NCBI RefSeq assembly: GCF_000026945.1
Contig: NC_012861.1
Coordinates: 744,001-808,000 of the forward strand
DNA length: 64,000 nucleotides
Source: Candida dubliniensis CD36
Taxonomy: Eukaryota > Ascomycota > Pichiomycetes > Serinales > Debaryomycetaceae
Direction of reading: 5' to 3'
Under the pieces are notes generated by a model. It saw only the letters and a list, made by a program, of their open reading frames with translations, did not search any database and was not told where the DNA came from. Positions 52,033-60,497 of this stretch are shown in pieces. Both the position numbers and the translations under genes were made by a program. Position 1 is the first letter of the stretch. Every line of letters starts with the position of its first letter.

Positions 52033-54897
52033 CTATATACTACTAAATGTACAAATTTGGTCATTAATCATTTCCATATCCCATCTCTTCGTTATATCTG
52101 GTTCCAAACAACCAATTACAATGTCATATAACCACTCAAATTCTCTTTTGTCTTTATATTTGCTCCATTCATCCTCTAATTTTATTAAATCATTTTGTCT
52201 ATTCATATCAATTAATGAATTTGAATTAAGAAGCTCATTAGTCCAACTAGAACTGCTATTATCAGCCGAGTTACAATTTTGTTGCTGTTGATTTTGGTGC
52301 TTCTGTTTAGTATCTTCTTTCAATACCCACTCTAATAAACAAGCCTTGCGTAAATCCAATTTATTGAATTTTCCTGATGCTATTATTGCTCTCAATCTGG
52401 GTTCATAGTGATGTTGGAACGGTAATCTGCCAACAATCATAGCATAAATCAATACACCAAACGCCCATACGTCAGCACTAGGACCCAAAGGTGGTGGCGA
52501 AGGTTGCAAAATTTCGGGCGACGCATAAGGTAAGGACCCAATATGAGAATGGGGCAAACCTGAATCTAGTCCATTCTCTTCTTTACCGTCGTTATGCAGT
52601 TGTTGATATCTTGAAAAAATCGGTTTACTATTGTCAAAGTTATCATTTTTGTTTGTGAGATCAAAATAACCATCAGAAGGGGAATGCCCGTTTTCTGAAA
52701 CAACTGGAGTTAAATGGATCGATTGCATTGAAGGACCATGAGCTCGGAAAAAATTGGCTAGTCCAACCCGTGAGTCATCTCTTATATCAAACTCTAATTT
52801 GCGAGTATTTGGTGAATCGCCGCCAAAATACGGTTTCCTAAATTCAATATTGGAAGATCTACTTCTCATCATGAGTGTATCTTCAAGATCACCATCAATA
52901 GATAATTTGCTGTTGCCCTTATAATGAATGTGTCTTTTCGATGATTTGCGACTAATCCTTGAACTATAAACTCTCGACATTCCAAAATCACATAAAATCA
53001 TTTTACAATGACCCTTTTCTCTTTCCACTAAAACGTTCTCCAATTTAAGATCTCCATGTACTATACCCTTTTCTTCGTGCATATAAAGCAATGCTTGGAC
53101 TATTTGACGAGCACACTCAATCACTTTTAAAAGTCTTTGGCGTTGCTCTTCAAACAGGTATTCCAAAGGTCCACACATGACATTAACCCTAGCATTGAAT
53201 TGTCCCCAGGAATCAACAACCTCAAATAAAGTACCTCCATTTATTCTGTTCATGATACAAAAAATTGCGTCTTCAGTTTCATAATAATCAATTAGTGGTA
53301 ATATATTATCATGGTGCAACTGCTTCCAAATTTGAATTTCTTTTTTGAAAACCTCTAAAACTCGAGGGTTTTTGCTCTTCATGGAAGCATTTAAATCTGT
53401 TTTGGAATTCAAATTGCCACTAGAATGGTTCCCATTACCAGACCCTCCATCAAAATCACGAGTTGATTTTACAATCTTAATAGCTCTTACGATTCCATCT
53501 TCTTGGTCGGTACATTCCCTAATAGTTCCCCAAGCACCAAACCCAATAACTTTACCCAACTCATGGCCCAAAACTATGGCGCCTTTTTCATCAACATTGT
53601 ATTTTGGTTTCATTGCTTCCTGGAGTTTTTTAAAGTCAGAGGTTGAAGTCCTTGCCAATAGTCTTCCAGCAAGTGTGTTGAGACTCCCCACACGATTTCG
53701 GCGAGATAAACTACTACTGGCAGATGCAATACCAGTACCACTACTACTCCCTTTCAAAGTCTTAGCCGAGCCCACTGAGGAACCAAGATAGTTTTTAGCA
53801 AACAATGAAAATTGCGAATAATCAATTGATTCAGAAAACGATTTCACCAATTTCTTGCGTTGAGAGTATGGCATATCATTGAAATTGGGTGGCAAACTAT
53901 TGATGATTAGTTCGTAATTGATCTCACCAGTAGCAGGGTCTATAGCTGATTTTTGTTTCTTTCTTGCTTTCGAACTTTCTGCCATTGCACCAGCAGATGT
54001 TTCACGCTTAGCAGAACTAGGACTTGAACCTAATCCAGATGATGATCTAGAAAAATCATCCTTCGTTAACAGTACTATATCATTATCCTCGATATCATTA
54101 TTTTTATTGTTATAAGCATTTCTTTGTTGTTTAGTTTTCATAAATTCATGCAATTTGGAGTAAGATAAATTTCTTTGTTGATCAGTTGAAGTCTTGATAG
54201 GTTGTGGAGCCACTTTGGAATGCAATAGATTTAAATCAAGGTACGATCCATCTCGGCTTCTTGGTGTATTTGAATGTGTGGTATACAAACTCACATTCGT
54301 AGTGTTTCGTGTCAAATCCAAATTGGAATTGGAATTGCTGTTCCACTTGGAAACAAGACTCGAGAAATCTAATCCGGGTATAAACTCTTCATATCCCGTT
54401 TCATCTTTATAGCCTATATTGCTGTCGTGAGATCTTGCATGTAACTGATTGTTGTTGTCGTTATTGTCATTAATGCTATTTGTGCCGCGGTTGGTGACAT
54501 TGTTTCTACCAACATCACCGGAATTATTAAAGTTGTTGATATTTGTAAATGTATTTCGTGCACCCAAGTGTTCATGTTTGATTTGATGTGGTCGAATTTT
54601 ACCATCAGCAAATATCCTATGTCCAGTGTCTGGGTCAAAATTGTTCTTCTCTGTTTCTGAATATCGTCGAGAAAATGTATAATTTGGAGGAAACCCTTCT
54701 AGTTGTTGCTGATTCTTTGAACTGTGTCTAATTTTTAGATAATCAGGATTCAACTGAGATGGTTCATCAGAATCCTTTTTATCTATATCCAACGAGGCTG
54801 ACGATAATGAATTTGTGGTGGATCCAATTTCAAATTTGGAGTCTGCAAGAAGGTTCACTGTAGATACCTTTGGTTTTGATTTCAAGGGAATATCCAT
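52033..54897 (-). CDS. NNK1: Serine/threonine protein kinase, Nnk1-like
   Basis: 954 residues. The long N-terminal region (about 1-430) is Ser/Asn-rich with short conserved-looking motifs (GHRIFADGKIRPHQIKHEHL, LPPNFNDMPYSQRKKLV) and is probably regulatory. The kinase domain runs from about 440 to the end: glycine loop GFGAWG at about 452, the VAIK-type lysine in RAIKIVK, catalytic loop HGDLKLEN at about 609 (HGD instead of HRD), DFG at about 636, and the substrate-side motif YASPEI at about 790. About 150 residues between DFG and SPE are inserted in the activation segment, rich in Ser and charged residues. S. cerevisiae Nnk1 acts in nitrogen signalling, interacting with TOR and Gdh2. The name rests on overall pattern and neighbourhood with STE11. 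An insertion lies 401 bp upstream. Confidence 0.82.
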   Translation of the reverse strand: MDIPLKSKPKVSTVNLLADSKFEIGSTTNSLSSASLDIDKKDSDEPSQLNPDYLKIRHSSKNQQQLEGFPPNYTFSRRYSETEKNNFDPDTGHRIFADGKIRPHQIKHEHLGARNTFTNINNFNNSGDVGRNNVTNRGTNSINDNNDNNNQLHARSHDSNIGYKDETGYEEFIPGLDFSSLVSKWNSNSNSNLDLTRNTTNVSLYTTHSNTPRSRDGSYLDLNLLHSKVAPQPIKTSTDQQRNLSYSKLHEFMKTKQQRNAYNNKNNDIEDNDIVLLTKDDFSRSSSGLGSSPSSAKRETSAGAMAESSKARKKQKSAIDPATGEINYELIINSLPPNFNDMPYSQRKKLVKSFSESIDYSQFSLFAKNYLGSSVGSAKTLKGSSSGTGIASASSSLSRRNRVGSLNTLAGRLLARTSTSDFKKLQEAMKPKYNVDEKGAIVLGHELGKVIGFGAWGTIRECTDQEDGIVRAIKIVKSTRDFDGGSGNGNHSSGNLNSKTDLNASMKSKNPRVLEVFKKEIQIWKQLHHDNILPLIDYYETEDAIFCIMNRINGGTLFEVVDSWGQFNARVNVMCGPLEYLFEEQRQRLLKVIECARQIVQALLYMHEEKGIVHGDLKLENVLVEREKGHCKMILCDFGMSRVYSSRISRKSSKRHIHYKGNSKLSIDGDLEDTLMMRSRSSNIEFRKPYFGGDSPNTRKLEFDIRDDSRVGLANFFRAHGPSMQSIHLTPVVSENGHSPSDGYFDLTNKNDNFDNSKPIFSRYQQLHNDGKEENGLDSGLPHSHIGSLPYASPEILQPSPPPLGPSADVWAFGVLIYAMIVGRLPFQHHYEPRLRAIIASGKFNKLDLRKACLLEWVLKEDTKQKHQNQQQQNCNSADNSSSSWTNELLNSNSLIDMNRQNDLIKLEDEWSKYKDKREFEWLYDIVIGCLEPDITKRWDMEMINDQICTFSSI

Positions 54898-55298
54898 AAT
54901 AGTTGATCTTCATAAAGAAAAAGCTGAATATTGGTTGTAAAAAATTTTAGGGAGTAAATATCCAAAATACGCAAATAACCCTAAAAAGAAAAAACAAAAA
55001 AATGAATCACCATATTAGAAAAAAAAAAAAATGAATCAAAGATTAAGAGGAAGGGAGTGGGAAGAGAAACAAAAAAAAAAAAGTGTGATGATGATGATTC
55101 AAAAACTTTTAGCCATTTTCCTCCTTCTCACTCTTCCCCACCAACATCCCCTGTGTTATCCCGGAGTTCGTATATCATTATTCTATTACCCCTCTTTATT
55201 TATTTTATGGGATATATTTAAATGCCCAACAACCTCTTTATTTTACATAGTCTGTCTTTTTAGAATCATCTATAATTTCAATTTAAACCTCATTATAG
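54898..55298. other. NNK1 upstream region, truncated by the inserted element
   Basis: 401 bp between the NNK1 start and the left arm of the inverted-repeat element. It contains two A-runs (55019-55031 and 55071-55082) and no gene. The NNK1 promoter is limited to this stretch unless it extends into the element. Confidence 0.5.
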
Positions 55299-55730
55299 TA
55301 TATAATTAATACACATTAATTTATATTATTAGTATTACTCAAAGCTAGAAGATAACATTCCTTAAGGTACTTCAGTTAAGAATAATAATCAGTAACCCTC
55401 ACGGTACCAATAACACAGAAAATATATTTTCTGTTCTATCAAATATTTCTATCAACAACTTTTATAACAGTATCAACTTTTGTTAAAACTTAAATAAACC
55501 AAAAACAATATAAACTTTCCAAATTACAAAAAAAAAATTTATTAACTCTTATTAAAATCAAAATGGCTAAAAACACTAGATCTACTACTTCTTCCAACGC
55601 TGAAGCTGTTGAAGCTACCGACGCTACTACTTCCGTCAATGTTCCTTCATAATCTGAAAACGAAACCTCCCATCGTTTGTCTACTCTTGAAAACGGATTA
55701 TCAACTCTCGGACATCGTTTCTCTTCTATG
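55299..55730 (+). repeat. Left arm of the inverted repeat (432 bp)
   Basis: It matches the reverse complement of 57072-57503 without gaps. By eye there are about five substitutions: one A/T in the leader and four in the coding part (codons 30, 36, 45 and 51). It contains a perfect 20-bp palindrome at 55415-55434 centred on AATATATT, which could be a promoter element, and an A10 tract before the gag ATG. Confidence 0.9.
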
Positions 55731-57101
55731 GAAAATGGTTTTACTGACATGAAGAGTCAATTAGCTCAAATTATTACCAATTTCCAAACTTTTGCTCAAG
55801 ACCAAAATAAGGAAATGGAATATATTAAAACTGAAGCTGCTAAAGGTATTAATGAATTGCACGAGAGAGAGAACCAAACTCAGGATCGTGAATTACACCT
55901 CGAAGACGTTGAGGCGAAGCTCGAACTGAGAGAAGCTAAGCTTGAACAGAAAACAGCTTTCCACGAACAGCAAGAAGCTCAAAACTTTAAGGAAGTTGAT
56001 GATGAATTATTGTGGTTGAAGGATTATATTGAGAAGACTGAAGCCACTACAGCTTGTTTAGAAGCTCAGTTAGAGAATTCTGTTCCAAAAGGTGCTATTG
56101 ACAACAGAGACTCTATTGACTTCAAACTTAAACGCTTCTTACCTGATGCGGATTTTAGTGATGGTGATCCTGCGGGAGCAGTTACCAAACAACCCTTTGT
56201 TTCAGACGATTTAATCATCTCAGGATCCAATGATGAAGAAGCATTGACAAAGTTTACGGCTTTGCAATCGCACTTTCGCGGTAATCTTTTAGAAAAGAGA
56301 ATCTGGTTTTTCGCAGCCAGACCTTATATTCGGGATAATTTGGCCCATTCTTATCATGCTCTTTCCCCAGCTCAACAAAATTGGAAAGGTTTAGCTACAT
56401 TGATAGTTAACGCTCAAGACTGTGAACGAGTTAATGGTAACAAAACCTTGGAAAAGAACAGATTAACCCCGCAACCTGGTGAATCTGTAGTTCTGTTTAT
56501 TCAAAAGGCTCAGAACTTTAGCCAAGCTACTATTTCCTACCGCAACAGTTTTATCAATGATAAAATTAATTTGATTTTTATCCTTAACAAAAATTTTGCT
56601 TATCTTGTTGCCCATGCTAAATTGGATTTGATTAACACTGCCGACGAATTTTATTCAACTGCTATTACTAGGTTTACAGGTTTGAATTTCCCCACTACTA
56701 CTGCAGTAAATGCTATTGAGTACGACACGGAAGAAACTCCTTTTGCTGACGAATTCATTCAAGACGAAGAGTCAGATGATGATGAATATGAGTTAGCATA
56801 CATTCGTCGTTTCAATAACTATCAGAGTAAACCTAAGTACAAATCTAATTATCAATCCAATAACTATCAAAACTCCAATTATCCGAGATCCAATTATCAA
56901 CAACCAAACTATCAAAGATTTAATAATTATCATTCTTCCAATCCGTTTTACCAGTCCAATAACACCTCACAATACCAACCTCGCAATAATTATTATAATA
57001 ACTCAAAGGATAATAAATTTAATCAGACAAAAAAATTCAATCCACACAGACATGACAACAACAGACAACAACATAGAAGAGAAACGATTTCCGAGAGTTG
57101 A
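55563..57101 (+). pseudogene. gag-like gene with early in-frame stop and lost 3' end
   Basis: It starts at ATG 55563. Codon 30 is TAA (55650-55652), where the right-arm copy has CAA. After it the frame is open to 57101. The protein would have Ser/Thr-rich start, heptad-like repeats (STLENGLSTLGHRFSSMENG), a coiled coil through about residue 180, a globular region with FKLKRFLPDADFSDGDP and NWKGLATLIVNAQD that looks capsid-like, an acidic stretch (DEESDDDEYE), and an Asn/Tyr/Arg-rich basic tail suited to RNA binding. There is no CCHC zinc knuckle. Native gag sequence ends at about 57071. The last ten codons read antisense through the right arm, so the original C-terminus and any pol are missing. 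Readthrough of TAA is possible but not supported. Confidence 0.75.
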
Positions 57102-57239
57102 TAATTCGTTTTCAAGAGTAGACAAACGATGAGAGGTTTCGTTTTCAGATTGTGAAGGAACATTGACGGAAGTAGTGGCGTCGGTAGCTTCAACAGCTTC
57201 AGCGTTGGAAGAAGTAGTAGATCTAGTGTTTTTAGCCAT
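57072..57239 (-). pseudogene. Inverted fragment of the same gag-like gene (56 codons)
   Basis: It starts at ATG 57239 on the minus strand and encodes the first 56 residues of the gag-like protein with Gln at codon 30 instead of a stop. After Met56 the sequence leaves the homology and enters the left copy's 3' part. It shows that an intact version of the gag start existed. Confidence 0.85.
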
Positions 57240-57503
57240 TTTGATTTTAATAAGAGTTAATAATTTTTTTTTTTGTAATTTGGAAAGTTTATATTGTTTT
57301 TGGTTTATTTAAGTTTTAACAAAAGTTGATACTGTTATAAAAGTTGTTGATAGAAATATTTGATAGAACAGAAAATATATTTTCTGTGTTATTGGTACCG
57401 TGAGGGTTACTGATTATTATTCTTAACTGAAGTACCTTAAGGAATGTTATCTTCTAGCTTTGAGTAATACTAATAATATAAATTAATGTGTATTAATTAT
57501 ATA
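57072..57503 (-). repeat. Right arm of the inverted repeat (432 bp)
   Basis: The reverse complement of 55299-55730, gapless and about 99% identical by eye. It ends 67 bp from the STE11 stop codon. Confidence 0.9.
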
Positions 57504-57570
57504 AAATTTTTTATTTCTTCTTTATGTAACCATCACGTGTCCAACAATTTATATTAATGTCTTTTTTTTT

Positions 57571-60039
57571 TTATTGTTTCGACATAATCAATGGATTTAA
57601 AAATTGTTCAGCTAACAACTCAATTGCATCTGGTCTCATTTCAAAATTAATCTCAAATGTTTTCTTTAAAAATTCTTTTGCTTCATTAGTACACCATTCA
57701 GGGATTTGCGGGGTAATATGATTACCAATCTTAAATAAAGCTTGCATTTGACTCAACTCTGGAAATGGATGTCTACCAGTAAACATTTCCACAATCAAAC
57801 ATCCCACTGACCAAATATCAGCTTTCTTGGTATATGTAGTCTGCTTGACCACTTCGGGTGCCATCCAGAATACTGATCCTTGTAAAGATGCTCTTTTTCC
57901 TGTCTTTTTGAAATCTTCATCTTCTTCATCGATAGCACTAACTTTTTTACTAATACCAAAATCACCAATTTTGACTGTACCTTTGATATCAATCAATATG
58001 TTAGCTCCTTTAATATCTCGATGAATAATATCTTCACCATGCAAATAACTCAATCCAATCAATACTTGTCGGATGAAATTTCTTATCAACGGCTCTTCAA
58101 ATGGCCCGTACGAGTTTAACATAGATTGAACTGAACCTCCAGGGACATATTCCAAAAATATATTTAAAAAATTCTCATCTGTTGTAGATCCAAAATATCG
58201 AACTATATTCTCATGATTCAATTCCTTTAGTAACATCATTTCTCGTTGTTGCTCTTGCATTGATTTTTGCATATTTTCCGTATTATTATTTCCATTCTCA
58301 TTGACTAACGGTATTTGCTTTACCGCCATCAACTCACCTGTAAACGGATTCATTCCTAAGTACACCGTACCAAAACTACCAGAACCAATTCTAGCTCCTT
58401 TTAACCAATTTTCAGGTGGACCATTCTCTCCAGAACTAGAACTCAAACCAGCAAAATCGGAAGTACCAAATTCTCCATATTCTTCACCATCTTCGCCTTC
58501 TGAATCAGAAGGGTTCAATAATTCAATTGTGGAATGACGGTCATGTGCAGGATTATCATTATAATTCGGAGATATAGAAATTCTATGCAATGCAGTGCCT
58601 CCACTTAATGATTTTGACGATATTATTGACCTGGAATCATGATTATTTAATGGTTGTGTTGATTGATGTGAAAATGACGTTGAAGGTTTATTAAATACAG
58701 AGAATGTATCGTTTGAATTCACAACTTCGTCAATAGCAGTAATGCTATTCACCATCACATCCCCAATAGTCCTTTGTGCTCTTCTTAATCCACCACTACC
58801 ACCTCCACTGGTATTGAAAATTCCACTTTGTTGTTCACCAGAAGAAATCGACATAGTACGATTAGAAGGAAATCCAGTTGAGTTACTCAAAATAGACTGT
58901 CTCTTATTAAGAGAATACACACTAGAAGAAAATGCCCCTGCTGGCAAATTAAATCTTCGAGATAATCTAACACTATGTCTAACTGAGTTTCTAACTGTTT
59001 GTTCCAAATCTTTTTGTCTTGTGTCAGGGAAATATTCTGCTAAATTCGATGAAATCAATTCACTAGGAGGTCTTTGTCCAAAGAAATTCCTCAAGGTTGA
59101 TCTATGTGCTTGAACATCTTTGGTATGAAGTTGATTGACTTCCTCTTGCAATTCGGCTTTAGATCCAGAAACTTGCTTTTTATATTTGGACATGATTTTT
59201 TTCGATGTTTCAATGGCTGCTGGTGTAGGGGGTTCGTTTTTCGGCACCAACATTATACGATATTTCTCTAACCGTTCTGGTGAATAACAGATTGTAACTA
59301 ATTCAACGTCATATAGTAAAGTAATGGTAGGTTCAGTTTTGCCATACAACACATTCTCTACACCGTGCGGGACTGAATGGACATAAGTGTCAAATTGGAC
59401 TTCATCGGGTTTGAACCCTAATTTCTTCAAAACTCTTCTTTTAATTGCTTGTGCATTAAAACAACCAGTGACATTCACACGTTTGGTTGATCCGTCTTGC
59501 AAAATAAACGTAATATTCTTACTGGCATCTTTACTGGAAGTGCCACTACCGACAACGTTTCCAGTGTTACTATTGTTGGTATTACCGTTTATGTTGTTAG
59601 TGCTGGAGTTCATACTACTAATGGGCAAATTATTACTGGAATTGTTTTGACTTAGTTGAGTTAATGTCCCCTCGTTACTGTTGGATACATCTAACAAGCT
59701 ATTATTATTGTTATTCAAATTTGTCAAAGAACCATTTGTTCGAGTGTTTAAGTTTAATAATTGATATATCTCATCAACACTTATTAGTTCCTTTAAATTA
59801 TCTGCCTTTAAGTTAGATATTGCAATTTCTAATCTTAACCGGTCTCCTAATTTCGTAATACCCAATTCCTTTAATGAACCTGTATCTAATTCTGGTAGCA
59901 AATCCATGGTAATCCCATTTTCAATAAATTTGGAATAGTGATGTTGGCAGTTTGCCTTCACTAGCCAATGTTTTAATTCCTTTGCATCATTTCGATCTAT
60001 TCGAGCTATGTTTTCTGTAGAATCATTAATTTCTGTCAT
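57571..60039 (-). CDS. STE11: MAP kinase kinase kinase Ste11
   Basis: 822 residues with the full Ste11 layout. A SAM domain is at about 17-80 (LKHWLVKANCQHHYSKFIEN and LKELGITKLGDRLRLE), which binds Ste50 in yeast. A Ras-associating-like domain follows at about 186-260 (NITFILQDGSTKRV). A Ser-rich regulatory linker with basic patches comes next. A kinase domain spans about 545-815: IGSGSFGTVYLG, the lysine in MAVKQIPL, IIHRDIKGANILID, DFGISKK and WMAPEVVK. Ste11 phosphorylates the MAPKKs Ste7/Hst7 and Pbs2, serving mating, filamentation and osmotic pathways. Yeast Ste11 has 717 residues and the extra length lies in the linkers. Its 3' end is only 67 bp from the inserted element. Confidence 0.96.
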   Translation of the reverse strand: MTEINDSTENIARIDRNDAKELKHWLVKANCQHHYSKFIENGITMDLLPELDTGSLKELGITKLGDRLRLEIAISNLKADNLKELISVDEIYQLLNLNTRTNGSLTNLNNNNNSLLDVSNSNEGTLTQLSQNNSSNNLPISSMNSSTNNINGNTNNSNTGNVVGSGTSSKDASKNITFILQDGSTKRVNVTGCFNAQAIKRRVLKKLGFKPDEVQFDTYVHSVPHGVENVLYGKTEPTITLLYDVELVTICYSPERLEKYRIMLVPKNEPPTPAAIETSKKIMSKYKKQVSGSKAELQEEVNQLHTKDVQAHRSTLRNFFGQRPPSELISSNLAEYFPDTRQKDLEQTVRNSVRHSVRLSRRFNLPAGAFSSSVYSLNKRQSILSNSTGFPSNRTMSISSGEQQSGIFNTSGGGSGGLRRAQRTIGDVMVNSITAIDEVVNSNDTFSVFNKPSTSFSHQSTQPLNNHDSRSIISSKSLSGGTALHRISISPNYNDNPAHDRHSTIELLNPSDSEGEDGEEYGEFGTSDFAGLSSSSGENGPPENWLKGARIGSGSFGTVYLGMNPFTGELMAVKQIPLVNENGNNNTENMQKSMQEQQREMMLLKELNHENIVRYFGSTTDENFLNIFLEYVPGGSVQSMLNSYGPFEEPLIRNFIRQVLIGLSYLHGEDIIHRDIKGANILIDIKGTVKIGDFGISKKVSAIDEEDEDFKKTGKRASLQGSVFWMAPEVVKQTTYTKKADIWSVGCLIVEMFTGRHPFPELSQMQALFKIGNHITPQIPEWCTNEAKEFLKKTFEINFEMRPDAIELLAEQFLNPLIMSKQ

Positions 60040-60497
60040 GTTTGTTTGCTATATTTAAGAACCACACAAACACACGCTGACAGACAGACACACACACACT
60101 GACGTATTAGGGTTTCTATCTTATCTCTAAACTTAATTGCATTCAAATCTTATGAAAGAATAGAAACAAGGGAATCAAGTGAACGTTGGCTTTTGTTATT
60201 TTTGCATGAATTTGAGTAGACGGGATTTGAGAGAAAGAGCCCATACCACCACAGAATTTTTTTTTTTTTTTCTTTGTCTCTCTTTTCTCTAATATCTATT
60301 GTTTTTTTTTTTTGTACAACACTAAAATTTGTTTGTGTGGTATTGTCCAGCTAAGTTTCGGAATTGAATGTTGATTGACAATCTATCATTTCCTAAACTA
60401 GACTACTCTAGCCGATCTTAACATCAAGCAAAAAAATACTATAAGATATTAATTGATTTATAATGACTAAAACTACCTAATAATAATATTGATCCTG
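60040..60497. other. STE11 upstream region
   Basis: 458 bp between STE11 and the DCR2-like gene, both minus strand. It contains a CA-rich stretch near 60062-60100, T-runs at 60257-60271 and 60303-60314, and no gene. Confidence 0.5.

Larger units (their letters stand above)
55299..57503. mobile_element. Retroelement-like insertion with long inverted terminal repeats
   Basis: A 2.2-kb unit bounded by two 432-bp arms in inverted orientation. Each arm contains about 264 bp of leader plus the first 56 codons of one gag-like gene, reading inward. Between them lies the rest of a gag-like frame from the left copy only. There is no integrase, protease or reverse transcriptase. The arms end in TATATA on both sides. 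Because this is palindromic it may be a target-site duplication (element core 55305-57497) or part of the repeat. The usual TG...CA ends of an LTR are not seen at the outer edges. I read it as a defective retroelement or a non-autonomous element with inverted terminal repeats. Its family is not identified. Confidence 0.75.

Noticed and set aside
53345..53791. 148-codon plus-strand frame
   Set aside because: Antisense to the NNK1 kinase domain, whose motifs are clear on the minus strand.
58742..59113. 123-codon plus-strand frame
   Set aside because: Antisense shadow of the STE11 linker region.
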